NCBI RefSeq assembly: GCF_002161235.1 | Contig: NZ_NFHE01000005.1 | Span: 62,001 to 126,000, forward strand | Direction of reading: 5' to 3' | Length of the DNA stretch: 64,000 bases | Source: Pseudoflavonifractor sp. An85 | Lineage (GTDB): Bacteria; Bacillota; Clostridia; Oscillospirales; Oscillospiraceae | In this document: positions 18,201 to 25,485 of the stretch, piece by piece | How the letters are laid out: every line of letters starts with the position of its first letter | Position numbering within the stretch: position 1 is the stretch's first letter | Translations under genes and position numbers: made by a program | Notes under the pieces: model-generated | Told to the model about the DNA's origin: nothing | Seen by the model: only the letters and a program-made list of their open reading frames with translations | The model's database searches: none

Positions 18201-19755
18201 CCAGCTCATTTACGACCTGAAAAATGCCAACAAGTATGCCCGCATCTCGGTGAAGTTGGTGTCCGAGGCCGGCGTGGGTACCGTGGCCGCCGGTGTGGCC
18301 AAGGCGGGAGCCCAGGTGATTCTGATCTCCGGATATGACGGTGGCACCGGCGCCGCTCCTCTCAGCTCCATTTTGGATGCAGGACTGCCCTGGGAGTTGG
18401 GACTGGCGGAGACCCACCAGACCCTACTGCAAAACGGCCTCCGGGACCGGGTACGTATTGAGACTGACGGCAAGCTCATGAGCGGCAAGGACGTGGCAGT
18501 GGCGGCCCTGCTGGGCGCTGAGGAGTTCGGCTTTGCCACCGCGCCCCTGGTGACTTTGGGATGCGCCATGATGCGGGTGTGCAACCTGGATACCTGCCCC
18601 ATGGGTGTGGCCACCCAGAATCCGGAGTTGCGCAAGCGCTTTATGGGCAAGCCGGAGAATGTGGAGAACTTCATGCGGTTCATCGCCCAGGAGCTGCGGG
18701 AGTACATGGCCAAGTTGGGGGTGCGCACCGTGGACGAGATGGTGGGCCGCACTGATCTGCTGCGGCAGAGAACTGATCTCACGGGCAATGCCGCCAAGGT
18801 GGATCTCAGCGGCGTACTGGCCCAGGTTCCGGACAGCCAGACGGTCTTCGATCCCCAGTGCGCCTACGACTTCCACCTGGAGCGTACCAAGGACAAAACG
18901 GTGTTGCTGAAAAATGCCAAGGTCAAGGACAGCCTGTCCAGTGGCCGGGCTCACAGCGTAGAGGTGGATTTGGTGAACACCGACCGCAGTTTTGGCACGT
19001 TGCTGGGTTCTGAGCTCACCCGCCGCCATCCCCAGGGTCTGCCCCAGGATACCATCACCGTCCGCTGCCACGGAGCAGGCGGACAGAGCTTTGGCGCCTT
19101 TATTCCCCAGGGCCTTACCCTGGAGCTGGAAGGGGACAGCAACGACTACTTCGGCAAGGGCCTGTCCGGCGGCAAGCTGGTGGTGTATCCATCCAAGCAG
19201 GCCAAATTTGTCCCCCACGAGAATATCATCATCGGCAACGTGGCCCTGTACGGCGCCACATCCGGAGAAGCCTACATCAACGGTATGGCCGGCGAGCGGT
19301 TCTGCGTGCGCAACTCCGGGGCCCGGGCCGTGGTGGAAGGCGTGGGCGAACATGGCTGCGAGTATATGACCGGCGGCTGTGTGGTGGTTCTGGGACCCAC
19401 GGGCAAGAACTTCGCCGCTGGTATGAGCGGTGGTGTGGTGTACGTGTTGGATGAGGAAAACCGGCTCTACCGCAATCTGAACAAGGGCCAGGTGCTCATG
19501 GAGAAGGTGGAGAGTAAGTTTGACCGGGAGGAGCTGAGGCAAATGCTCCGTGCCCATGTGGCCGCCACCGGTTCGGAGAAGGCCCGCCAGATCCTGGACG
19601 ATTTTGACCACTATCTACCCCGGTTTAAGAAGATCATTCCCGGGGAGTATAAGAAGCTGATGCAGCTCTCTGCCCAGTTTGAGGAGCAGGGGATGAGCCG
19701 GGAAGAGGCCCAGATCGAGGCGTTCTACGCCAGTGTGGCCGGAAAGGAAGGTTGA
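15214..19755 (+). CDS. gltB: glutamate synthase large subunit
   Basis: GOGAT alpha subunit of 1513 residues, full length. It releases ammonia from glutamine and channels it to 2-oxoglutarate, making two glutamates. The N-terminal glutaminase has Cys19 in DNCGIG, so an 18-residue propeptide is probably removed. Next come the central domain and the FMN-binding synthase domain (GEGGESDERLES, KPGEGGHLPAQKV, GYDGGTGAAPLSS). The 3Fe-4S cysteine loop is CAMMRVCNLDTCPMG, and the C-terminal GXGXG helix domain has GAGGQSFGAF. GGGGGAG precedes the ATG. gltD follows directly, and this pair sits opposite glnN. Confidence 0.97.
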   Translation: MTKQSEQTLYCKQLEHDNCGIGAVVDIRGRKNHSVVADALHIVENLEHRAGKDGQGKTGDGVGILVQISHRFFTKVCAPLGIPLGGEREYGVGMFFFPQDELRRSRAMKMFEVIVAKEGLEFLGWRAVPTAPQVLGEKALACMPAIYQCFVKKPVDVAPGLSFDRKLYMVRRVFEQSNDNTYVPSLSSRTIVYKGMFLVGQLRTFFTDLQDEDFDSAIALVHSRFSTNTNPSWERAHPNRFMVHNGEINTIRGNADKMQAREETMSTPTFSEDDLSKVLPVIHADGSDSAMLDNTLEFLVMSGMELPLAVMVAIPEPWSHNDTISQPLRDFYQYYATMMEPWDGPASILFSDGDIMGAVLDRNGLRPSRYYITSDGRLILSSEVGVLPIPEDQIEKKERLHPGKMLLVDTVQGRVYTDEEIKERYAGKEPYGEWLDSNLVELHDLKVPNQPVPPLSREYCARLQIAFGYTYEEYRNSVCSMALNGSESIGAMGIDTPLAVLSHQYQPLFHYFKQMFAQVTNPPIDSVREKIVTSTTVYAGKNGNLLQEQPENCRVLKINNPILNDLDLLKIKTMSRPGFQVATVSTLYYKNTPMDRVLEQLFVQVDKAYRKGATILILSDRGVDENHVAIPSLLAVSAVHKYLVKTKKCTAMSLILESGEPREVHHFACLLGYGACAVNPYLAHATVAQLVQDGLLQKDYYAAVEDYDHAVLQGIVKIASKMGISTIQSYQGSQIFECIGVSRDVIDTYFTGTISRIGGITLEDIAAQTDAQHSKAYDPLGLAVDLTLPSVGRHKMRSQGEEHRYNPQTIHLLQQSTRTGDYRLFQQYTAQVDQERYGTLRSLMEFNYPEQGVPLDEVESVESIVTRFKTGAMSYGSISQEAHEALAVAMNRLHGKSNSGEGGESDERLESAGTDHDRSSAIKQVASGRFGVTSRYLVSAKELQIKMAQGAKPGEGGHLPAQKVYPWIAKTRHSTPGVSLISPPPHHDIYSIEDLAQLIYDLKNANKYARISVKLVSEAGVGTVAAGVAKAGAQVILISGYDGGTGAAPLSSILDAGLPWELGLAETHQTLLQNGLRDRVRIETDGKLMSGKDVAVAALLGAEEFGFATAPLVTLGCAMMRVCNLDTCPMGVATQNPELRKRFMGKPENVENFMRFIAQELREYMAKLGVRTVDEMVGRTDLLRQRTDLTGNAAKVDLSGVLAQVPDSQTVFDPQCAYDFHLERTKDKTVLLKNAKVKDSLSSGRAHSVEVDLVNTDRSFGTLLGSELTRRHPQGLPQDTITVRCHGAGGQSFGAFIPQGLTLELEGDSNDYFGKGLSGGKLVVYPSKQAKFVPHENIIIGNVALYGATSGEAYINGMAGERFCVRNSGARAVVEGVGEHGCEYMTGGCVVVLGPTGKNFAAGMSGGVVYVLDEENRLYRNLNKGQVLMEKVESKFDREELRQMLRAHVAATGSEKARQILDDFDHYLPRFKKIIPGEYKKLMQLSAQFEEQGMSREEAQIEAFYASVAGKEG

Positions 19756-19760
19756 GGAAG

Positions 19761-21245
19761 ATGGGAAAGCCCACAGGATTTATGGAATATCAGCGCCAGG
19801 ACGGGCCTTCCGTTCCGCCTCTGGAGCGCATCAAGAATTTTGACGAGTTCCACACCACTCTCACCCCTCAGCAGCAGCAACAGCAGGGGGCTCGGTGTAT
19901 GGAGTGCGGGGTGCCTTTCTGTCAGGCAGGAATGATGATCGGCGGCATGGCCTCCGGCTGCCCCCTTCACAACCTGGTGCCCGAGATCAACGACCTGGTG
20001 TACCACGGCAACTGGGAGCAGGCGTACATTCGCCTGACCCGCACCCACTGTCTACCGGAGTTCACCTCCCGGGTGTGTCCCGCTCTGTGTGAGGCGGCCT
20101 GCACTTGCGGAGAGTACAGCCAGCCGGTGACCACCAAGGACAACGAGCGGCAGGTCATCGAGTATGCCTTTGCCCACGGTCTGGTGAGCGGTGAGCCCCC
20201 CAAGGTGCGCACCGGCAAGCGGGTAGCTGTGGTGGGCAGCGGTCCGGCTGGGCTGTCTGCAGCGCTGCTGCTCAACCAGCGCGGCCACTTGGTGACGGTG
20301 TTCGAGCGCAGCGACCGCCCGGGTGGATTGCTTCGGTACGGTATCCCCAACATGAAGCTGGATAAGAACGTCATTGATCGCCGCATTGCCCTCATGGAGC
20401 AGGCCGGGGTGGAGTTCCGGTGCAACGTGGACGTGGGCCGCACTGTTACCGCCCAAGAGCTGCTGGAGGAGTACGACCGGGTGATTTTGGCCTGTGGGGC
20501 CAGTCAGCCCCGGGACTTGCCGGTGCCTGGCCGGGAGGCTCAGGGTGTGATGTTTGCCGTGGATTTTCTGGGTCAGGTCACCAAGGCTCTGTTGGACAGC
20601 GATTTCCAGCAGGTACCCACCCATCTGGCCCAGGGCAAGCAGGTGCTGGTCATTGGTGGCGGTGATACGGGCAACGACTGCGTGGGCACTGCCATCCGCC
20701 TGGGGGCGGCAGGGGTGACCCAGTTGGAGATGATGCCCAAGGCTCCGGAGACCCGTGCCCCCGGCAACCCCTGGCCCCAGTGGCCCCGGGTGCTGAAAAC
20801 CGATTACGGCCAGCAGGAGGCCATTGCTGTGTTTGGGGAGGACCCCCGCCGCTATCAGACCACCGTCAAGGAGTTCAAACAGGACGACCAGGGCAAGGTG
20901 TGCGGGGCGGTGCTGGTGAGCCTGGAACCCAAAGGGGACGAGGCCACCGGACGGATGCAGATGGTGCCCGTGGAGGGCAGTGAGGTGGAGGTGTCTGCGG
21001 ACCTGGTGCTTATCGCTGCAGGTTTTTTGGGCAGCCAGGAATATGTGGCCCAGGCCTTCGGGGTGGAACGGGACGGCCGCACCAACGTGGCCACCCAACC
21101 CGGCGGCTATGAGACCAGCGTGGAGCGGGTATTTGTGGCCGGAGACATGCACCGGGGCCAATCCCTGGTGGTGTGGGCCATTGCCGAGGGCCGGGAGGCA
21201 GCCCGGGCGGTGGATATCTCATTGATGGGATACAGCAATTTGTGA
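19761..21245 (+). CDS. gltD: glutamate synthase small subunit
   Basis: GOGAT beta subunit, about 494 residues, passing electrons from NAD(P)H to GltB. The N-terminal half has two cysteine clusters for 4Fe-4S centres (CMECGVPFC and CPALCEAACTCG). FAD and NAD(P) Rossmann motifs follow: VVGSGPAGLSAA and VIGGGDTGNDCVG. The C-terminal GDMHRGQSLVVWAIAEGREAA segment is typical. The ATG at 19761 is chosen over a TTG at 19752 because AGGAAGG has the better distance. It starts 5 bases after the gltB stop. Confidence 0.96.
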   Translation: MGKPTGFMEYQRQDGPSVPPLERIKNFDEFHTTLTPQQQQQQGARCMECGVPFCQAGMMIGGMASGCPLHNLVPEINDLVYHGNWEQAYIRLTRTHCLPEFTSRVCPALCEAACTCGEYSQPVTTKDNERQVIEYAFAHGLVSGEPPKVRTGKRVAVVGSGPAGLSAALLLNQRGHLVTVFERSDRPGGLLRYGIPNMKLDKNVIDRRIALMEQAGVEFRCNVDVGRTVTAQELLEEYDRVILACGASQPRDLPVPGREAQGVMFAVDFLGQVTKALLDSDFQQVPTHLAQGKQVLVIGGGDTGNDCVGTAIRLGAAGVTQLEMMPKAPETRAPGNPWPQWPRVLKTDYGQQEAIAVFGEDPRRYQTTVKEFKQDDQGKVCGAVLVSLEPKGDEATGRMQMVPVEGSEVEVSADLVLIAAGFLGSQEYVAQAFGVERDGRTNVATQPGGYETSVERVFVAGDMHRGQSLVVWAIAEGREAARAVDISLMGYSNL

Positions 21246-21249
21246 TAGA

Positions 21250-21283
21250 AAAGGCCGATGCAGAGGTTCCTCTGCATCGGCCT
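21250..21283. terminator. hairpin after gltD
   Basis: AAGGCCGATGCAGAGG and its complement give a 16-bp perfect stem. The T tract is better on the minus strand (CCTTTTCT) than on the plus, so it is a probable end for gltBD and a backstop behind the minus-strand tRNA. Confidence 0.7.
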
Positions 21284-21297
21284 TCGAAATAAAAATG

Positions 21298-21330
21298 AAA
21301 AGACCTGAAACCGATCGGTTTCAGGTCTTT

Positions 21331-21331
<1 letters not shown>
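21298..21331 (-). terminator. terminator of the minus-strand tRNA-Ala
   Basis: AAAAGACCTGAAACCG and its complement form a perfect palindrome of 34 bases directly after the tRNA CCA end, with T tract on the minus strand. The plus-strand tRNA copy has a nearly identical terminator. Confidence 0.85.
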
Positions 21332-21406
<75 letters not shown>

Positions 21407-21451
21407 GAATGTTTGTTTGTTTTGAGCGGCTCTCTCGTGCCGACAAAAAGG

Positions 21452-21480
21452 AGTATATCAAAGACAAGGTGGTTTGTCAA
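21452..21480 (-). promoter_or_regulatory. promoter of the minus-strand tRNA-Ala
   Basis: On the minus strand TTGACA (21475-21480), 17-base spacer, TATACT (21452-21457), about 45 bases before the tRNA. Confidence 0.85.
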
Positions 21481-21509
21481 CGCTTTTTTCAATTTTTTTG
21501 AAAAAGTTT

Positions 21510-21815
21510 TTACGCGCTCTGTTTGGCCTTCACCAGATAGTTGCCAGCGGTAACACCGCGTAGAAGAAAAACTCGCCACCATCGGCGGCATAGGTGGAGG
21601 AGGCAGCCACGTTGCCTGTGGCCATTCAGGTGTTTTTTGCACATCCCAACGGTCCAGCGTCGAGGTCGGTGACGGACAGGACACCGGCGATGGCCCCCCA
21701 GATTCAAGGTCGGACCGGGGATACACAGCAGGGGAAGTTCCAAGGTGCTCTCCTGAGAGAGGGTCAGGCCCACCTTATCGCTGGGGCGACAGATGCCCTT
21801 GACGAAACAACGGTG
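21510..21815 (-). pseudogene. decayed fragment with SpaA/carboxypeptidase-regulatory-like fold
   Basis: No single frame is open, but joining minus-strand frames gives a coherent protein. One frame reads VGLTLSQESTLELPLLCIPG and PTLNLGG. The next frame continues AIAGVLSVTDLDAG, then passes an internal stop to AASSTYAADGGEFFFY. The first frame resumes as GVTAGNYLVKAKQSA. The AADGGEFFFYGVTAGNYLV pattern matches the end of a Cna-B/carboxypeptidase-regulatory beta-sandwich. There are two frameshifts and one stop. It lies between two head-to-head tRNA genes. The reading is by eye and moderate. Confidence 0.5.
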
Positions 21816-21889
21816 TAGGCATGCATGGAGGCTCCAAAACGCGCCAGGAGTGGGCGAGAAATAAGAGGAAAAATTTTTTGAAAAAGCTA

Positions 21890-21918
21890 TTGACTTTTGT
21901 CGAGCCTTCGGTTATACT
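21890..21918 (+). promoter_or_regulatory. promoter of the plus-strand tRNA-Ala
   Basis: TTGACT (21890-21895), 17-base spacer, TATACT (21913-21918). Confidence 0.85.
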
Positions 21919-21961
21919 AACATTCGTTCCGCAGGGGACGCGACAAAAACAAATACGACCT

Positions 21962-22037
<76 letters not shown>

Positions 22038-22072
22038 AAAAGACCTGAAACCAATCGTTTCAGGTCTTTTTC
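22038..22072 (+). terminator. terminator of the plus-strand tRNA-Ala
   Basis: AAAAAGACCTGAAAC-N5-GTTTCAGGTCTTTTT directly after the CCA end. It is homologous to the terminator of the other copy, differing only around the loop. Confidence 0.9.
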
Positions 22073-22199
22073 TGCTGTTGGAGGAAACACCAGTTCTGTG
22101 GATGGATGATTGTCAACGATTCTTTACCGAATTTGGGTTGTGTTTTTTACCGGCGAAAGGCATTCTTTTTTTGCGTAAGAATGGAAATGGGGGATAAGA

Positions 22200-22463
22200 A
22201 TGAGAAAACTTCGATTCTGGGACCGAGTGTCAGCGTTGTTGGTTTTGGCAGGGGCTTTGTTGTTTGGTATACCGTGTTTCCACAATGAGACGATTACGCT
22301 GGTGTCCATGTTGGGTGGCGGAATGATTGTGCTTGGGGCGATTCTGGGGCTTGTCAAGGTGCGTTGTCCCAGCTGTGGAGCATATTGCGGAGGACGGATT
22401 ACGCCCAAACGCCCGTATTGTCCCAGGTGTGGATGCAACATGGAGGAAGAAACAGAAGAATAG
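22200..22463 (+). CDS. small membrane protein with zinc ribbon
   Basis: An 87-residue protein. Two hydrophobic segments (about 11-27 and 32-51) are followed by a zinc-ribbon tail with CPSCG and CPRCG pairs 18 residues apart (VRCPSCGAYCGG, then RPYCPRCGCN). GGGGAT lies before the ATG. The tail should sit in the cytoplasm. I do not recognise a family with known function. It stands alone and shares a bidirectional terminator with the tspO gene. Confidence 0.75.
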   Translation: MRKLRFWDRVSALLVLAGALLFGIPCFHNETITLVSMLGGGMIVLGAILGLVKVRCPSCGAYCGGRITPKRPYCPRCGCNMEEETEE

Positions 22464-22495
22464 CCTGGGACCAATTTGGCTCCAGGCTATTTTTA
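22461..22495. terminator. bidirectional terminator between the zinc-ribbon gene and tspO
   Basis: TAGCCTGG and CCAGGCTA with an inner CCAA/TTGG pairing, then TTTTT on the plus strand. It overlaps the end of both converging genes. Confidence 0.8.
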
Positions 22496-22966
22496 TCGGT
22501 TCAGCCAGTAGATAGCGAAGTTCAAGTACCCTGCAAAGGCGACCCAGATCAGATAGGGGATCATCAGATACCCAGCTAAACGCCGGATCGCGGCAAATTG
22601 CAGTGTGGCGAGCAGAATGATGCACCACAGCAGGATCAGCCAGAAAAAGGACACCAGGTATAGACCCAGGTTGAAAAAGAGCAGGCTCCAGGCAAAGTTC
22701 AGCCCCAGTTGGATGCCATAAAAGATCAGGGCCTTTTTGGTGATGGGCTGCGGGGCGTCGGCTCGCACTACCAGATAGGAGGCAATTCCCATGAGGAGAA
22801 ACAGGACGGTCCACACCACGGGGAACAGCCAGCCTGGGGGAGACAGGGGCGGCTTGTTCAATGCCTCAAACTCTGCCATCGCTCCCATGGTCAGGTAGGC
22901 GGATAGACCACCCACCGCCAGGGGGATGGCAAGACACAGAATGAATTGACGTAGTTTTGGGCTCAT
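22493..22966 (-). CDS. tspO: TspO/MBR family membrane protein
   Basis: A 157-residue protein with five membrane helices, the TspO fold that binds tetrapyrroles and sterol-like ligands. Family marks are the early KPPLSPPGWLFPVVWTVLFLLMGIASYLV stretch with its PxWxFPxVW core, and LGLNFAWSLLFF. The ATG at 22966 is used because GGAGG lies 8 bases before it; a GTG at 22975 is in the wrong place. It may protect against porphyrin or oxidative stress, as in other bacteria. The terminator at 23023 separates it from the DUF454 operon. Confidence 0.9.
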   Translation of the reverse strand: MSPKLRQFILCLAIPLAVGGLSAYLTMGAMAEFEALNKPPLSPPGWLFPVVWTVLFLLMGIASYLVVRADAPQPITKKALIFYGIQLGLNFAWSLLFFNLGLYLVSFFWLILLWCIILLATLQFAAIRRLAGYLMIPYLIWVAFAGYLNFAIYWLNR

Positions 22967-23022
22967 GCTCAGCACCTCCGTTGCATCTATAATATGCAGG
23001 AGGAGAAATAATTAACCGTAAA

Positions 23023-23057
23023 ATGCCCCGTGTACCACAAAAATGGTACACGGGGCA
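23023..23057 (-). terminator. terminator of the ABC/DUF454 operon
   Basis: TGCCCCGTGTACCA and its complement form a 14-bp stem with a 6-base loop. On the minus strand ATTTTA follows. It sits just after the DUF454 stop. Confidence 0.8.
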
Positions 23058-23064
23058 AAGTGCT

Positions 23065-23481
23065 TTATGCCTGGGAGGCGTTCTCGTCCAATTTGCGATA
23101 GTGTTCGGCCTGTGCCGAGGAAAGAGTCTTGACGCCAAAGATGAAAAAGAGAATGTGAAACAGCCATACGCAGCCCAGGATGATGCGGCCCACGGGCACG
23201 CTGCCCATCATGAAAAAGCCAATGGACATCACCAGGGTGACGGTGACCATGATGCGAATTTTAGTTTTCCAGGTCATGCCCCGGCCTTTGACAAAGCTCT
23301 CCAAGTTGCTTTTATACAGCTTGGTGGAGGTAAACCAGTTGTGCAGCCGCTGGGAACTGCGGGCAAAGCAGTAGGCGGCCAGCATCAGAAAGGGGAAGGC
23401 GGGGAGAAGGGGGAGCACGGCGCCAATGGCGCCCAGCACCAGGCCCAAGCAACCCACGACGATATAGAGAGCTTTTTTCAT
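23065..23481 (-). CDS. DUF454 (YbaN-like) membrane protein
   Basis: A 138-residue inner-membrane protein of the YbaN/DUF454 family. It starts MKKALYIVVGCLGLVLGAIGAVLPLLP, then LPAFPFLMLAAYCFARSSQRLHNWF, a pattern conserved in the family, and has two further hydrophobic segments near the end. Its function is not established. It is last in a four-gene minus-strand operon with two ABC half-transporters and a YgbA-like protein, about 7 bases after that gene. Such company, with the palindromic operators upstream, suggests metal or haem handling. Confidence 0.85.
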   Translation of the reverse strand: MKKALYIVVGCLGLVLGAIGAVLPLLPAFPFLMLAAYCFARSSQRLHNWFTSTKLYKSNLESFVKGRGMTWKTKIRIMVTVTLVMSIGFFMMGSVPVGRIILGCVWLFHILFFIFGVKTLSSAQAEHYRKLDENASQA

Positions 23482-23488
23482 ACCAGCA

Positions 23489-23833
23489 TCATCTCCTGTT
23501 TTGTTGTCTTTTTTCTTTGGCGCTCTCCCACACGTGACGAATGGCCATCACAGGGTGGTGGAGGAGCATACGAGGCCCGGCATAGCGCATGACCTGTCGG
23601 ATTTGGGTGGCCATGTCACCTCGGTAGCAGTGTACTTTGCAGTTGGAGCAGAAGGTTTTCTCCTGCATAAACGGACATTTGTCGCTGCGCTCCATGGCGT
23701 AGTTGTTCAGCGCTTGGCACTGGGGACACAGCTGTCCGGTGGGGGTGTGGTGAACGCCGTGGCAGTAGATAGCGATCATCTGCCCCACCACCTTCTGCTC
23801 CCGCTGGCGTTTTTTCTCCACCGCGGAGGCCAT
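23489..23833 (-). CDS. nitrous oxide-stimulated promoter (YgbA-like) family protein
   Basis: A 114-residue Cys-rich cytoplasmic protein of the YgbA_NO family (PF11756). The conserved layout is present: MIAIYCHGVHH, LCPQCQALNNYAMERSDKCPFMQEKTFCSNCKVHCY, then IRQVMRYAGPRML. Seven cysteines and several histidines suggest a metal or Fe-S site. In enterobacteria relatives respond to nitrosative stress. Here it overlaps the upstream ABC gene stop at 23833 and precedes the DUF454 gene, so it belongs to this transporter operon. Confidence 0.85.
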   Translation of the reverse strand: MASAVEKKRQREQKVVGQMIAIYCHGVHHTPTGQLCPQCQALNNYAMERSDKCPFMQEKTFCSNCKVHCYRGDMATQIRQVMRYAGPRMLLHHPVMAIRHVWESAKEKRQQNRR

Positions 23834-25485
23834 CAGCTCACCCTCCCATGCTCCACCGAGTGCACCTCGTCGGCAATGCCCATGGTAGACCGGCGGTGGC
23901 TGACCAAGATGACTGTACGCTGCTCCCGCTCGCGGTGGAGAGAGCGGAGAATCTCGGCCTCATTGAGACTATCCAGATTGCTAGTGGGTTCATCCAGCAG
24001 CAGGAAGGGGGCGTTGTGGAGAAAAGCCCGAGCCAGACCCAGACGCTGCCGCTCGCCCCCGGACAGGGTGTCGCCCAGCTCGCCCACCGGCGTGTCATAC
24101 CCCTGGGGTAGGGTGAGGATAAAGTCGTGGATGGAGGCTTTTTTGCAGGCCTCTTCCACCTCGTCCCGGGTGGCGTTGGGGCGGGCAATGAGGATGTTTT
24201 TCAAAATGGTATCGTGGAACAAGTCGGTGTCCTGGGTCATGTACCCTTCCATGGTCCGTAGATCGGCGGTATTGATCTCTTTCACGTCCCGACCGGAGAG
24301 GGCCACATCGCCCCCCTGGCGGTCCCAGAAGCGCATGAGCAGCTTGAGCAGGGTGGACTTGCCCGAGCCACTGCGGCCCACAATGCCCACCACTTTCCCC
24401 TTGGGGAAGTCCAGGGTCAAATCGTCCAAAATGGTCTCGCCGCCGTAAGAGAAGGTGAGGTTTTGACAGGCAGCGCCGTCAAAGGTGGTGGCGGCCTTAC
24501 CGGTGACTTCTTCCACCACTGGGCTCTCGTCCAGAATGTCCAGCACCCGGCGGGCGGCGGCAAAGGTGCTTTGCAGGGTGGTGCCCAGATTGGCCAGCGC
24601 TACCACCGGGCCAAAGGAGGACATGAGGGTGATGAGAGGGATGAGTACCCCGCCAAAGTCCACCTGGCCCTTCTCCAGCAACACCAGCCCCAGGGTCAGC
24701 AGAGCCAGGTCAAAGACCCAGATGACGGTGTGAGTGACGGCGGTGTTGCCGCCGGTGATGCGGCTCATCTGTCCCTGCACCCAGCCCAGATCGGTGGTGC
24801 GTCCCTCCAGCTCCTCCAGGCGCTGGGCCTGGCCGTGATACTGGATGGTCTCATCCACGCCTCGCAGGCTGTCCAGCACGAAGGCAGAGAGTTGTCCTGC
24901 CTTTTGGCGCATGCGGTTGCCGGTCTCACCGGAGCGGCGGGAGGCCAGCACCGGCAGAAGGATACCCACCGTGGCATAGGCCACCAGGGCCAGCACCCCA
25001 AAGGCCCAGTGGAACCAGGCCAAAAAGGCGGCGGTGATGAGGCTCATCACCAGGGCAATGGCAGCGGGGGAGATGGTGTGAGCGTAAAACACCTCCAAAA
25101 GCTCAATGTCTGAGGTGATGACCGAAATCAAATCTCCCTTGTCCCGCCCATCCAGTTTGGCGGGGGCCAAACGGCGCAGGGCAGCAAACACCTTCTGGCG
25201 CAAAATGGCCAGCAGTTTAAAGGCAATGTAGTGGTTGCAGGTCTGCTCGCCGTAGCGGAACACGCCGCGAAGCAGCGCGCACAGGGCGGCGATGAGGAAG
25301 ATAAGGGGGAGAGCATCCCAGTGGTTGACCACTGAGAGGATGCCCACGCCGCCCAAAACCGGGATGAGGGTGGCGGCCAGGAAGCCCAGCACACCCAAAA
25401 GAATGGCCACCAGCATCACGCCGGTGAGGGGCCCCACCAAGGTGATGAGTTGCGCCATACAGGCTAAATTGCTTCGCTGTTTCAT
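23833..25485 (-). CDS. ABC half-transporter B (membrane plus ATPase)
   Basis: An exporter-fold ABC protein of 550 residues: six membrane helices (about 1-290), then an ATPase with Walker A GRSGSGKST, signature LSGGERQRLGLARAF, Walker B FLLLDEPTSNLD and H-loop SHRRST. The ATG at 25485 has GGAGGAGG 7 bases upstream and overlaps the stop of the partner half-transporter (ATGA). The pair resembles CydDC-like exporters and also the exporter-fold siderophore importers YbtPQ/IrtAB. The metal-box-like operators upstream and the DUF454 neighbour make the second option worth considering. The substrate is not shown by sequence. Confidence 0.9.
   Translation of the reverse strand: MKQRSNLACMAQLITLVGPLTGVMLVAILLGVLGFLAATLIPVLGGVGILSVVNHWDALPLIFLIAALCALLRGVFRYGEQTCNHYIAFKLLAILRQKVFAALRRLAPAKLDGRDKGDLISVITSDIELLEVFYAHTISPAAIALVMSLITAAFLAWFHWAFGVLALVAYATVGILLPVLASRRSGETGNRMRQKAGQLSAFVLDSLRGVDETIQYHGQAQRLEELEGRTTDLGWVQGQMSRITGGNTAVTHTVIWVFDLALLTLGLVLLEKGQVDFGGVLIPLITLMSSFGPVVALANLGTTLQSTFAAARRVLDILDESPVVEEVTGKAATTFDGAACQNLTFSYGGETILDDLTLDFPKGKVVGIVGRSGSGKSTLLKLLMRFWDRQGGDVALSGRDVKEINTADLRTMEGYMTQDTDLFHDTILKNILIARPNATRDEVEEACKKASIHDFILTLPQGYDTPVGELGDTLSGGERQRLGLARAFLHNAPFLLLDEPTSNLDSLNEAEILRSLHREREQRTVILVSHRRSTMGIADEVHSVEHGRVS

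Noticed and set aside
21594-21818. 75-codon plus-strand frame between the tRNA genes
   Set aside because: The minus strand gives a better, if broken, protein match. No ribosome site on the plus strand.
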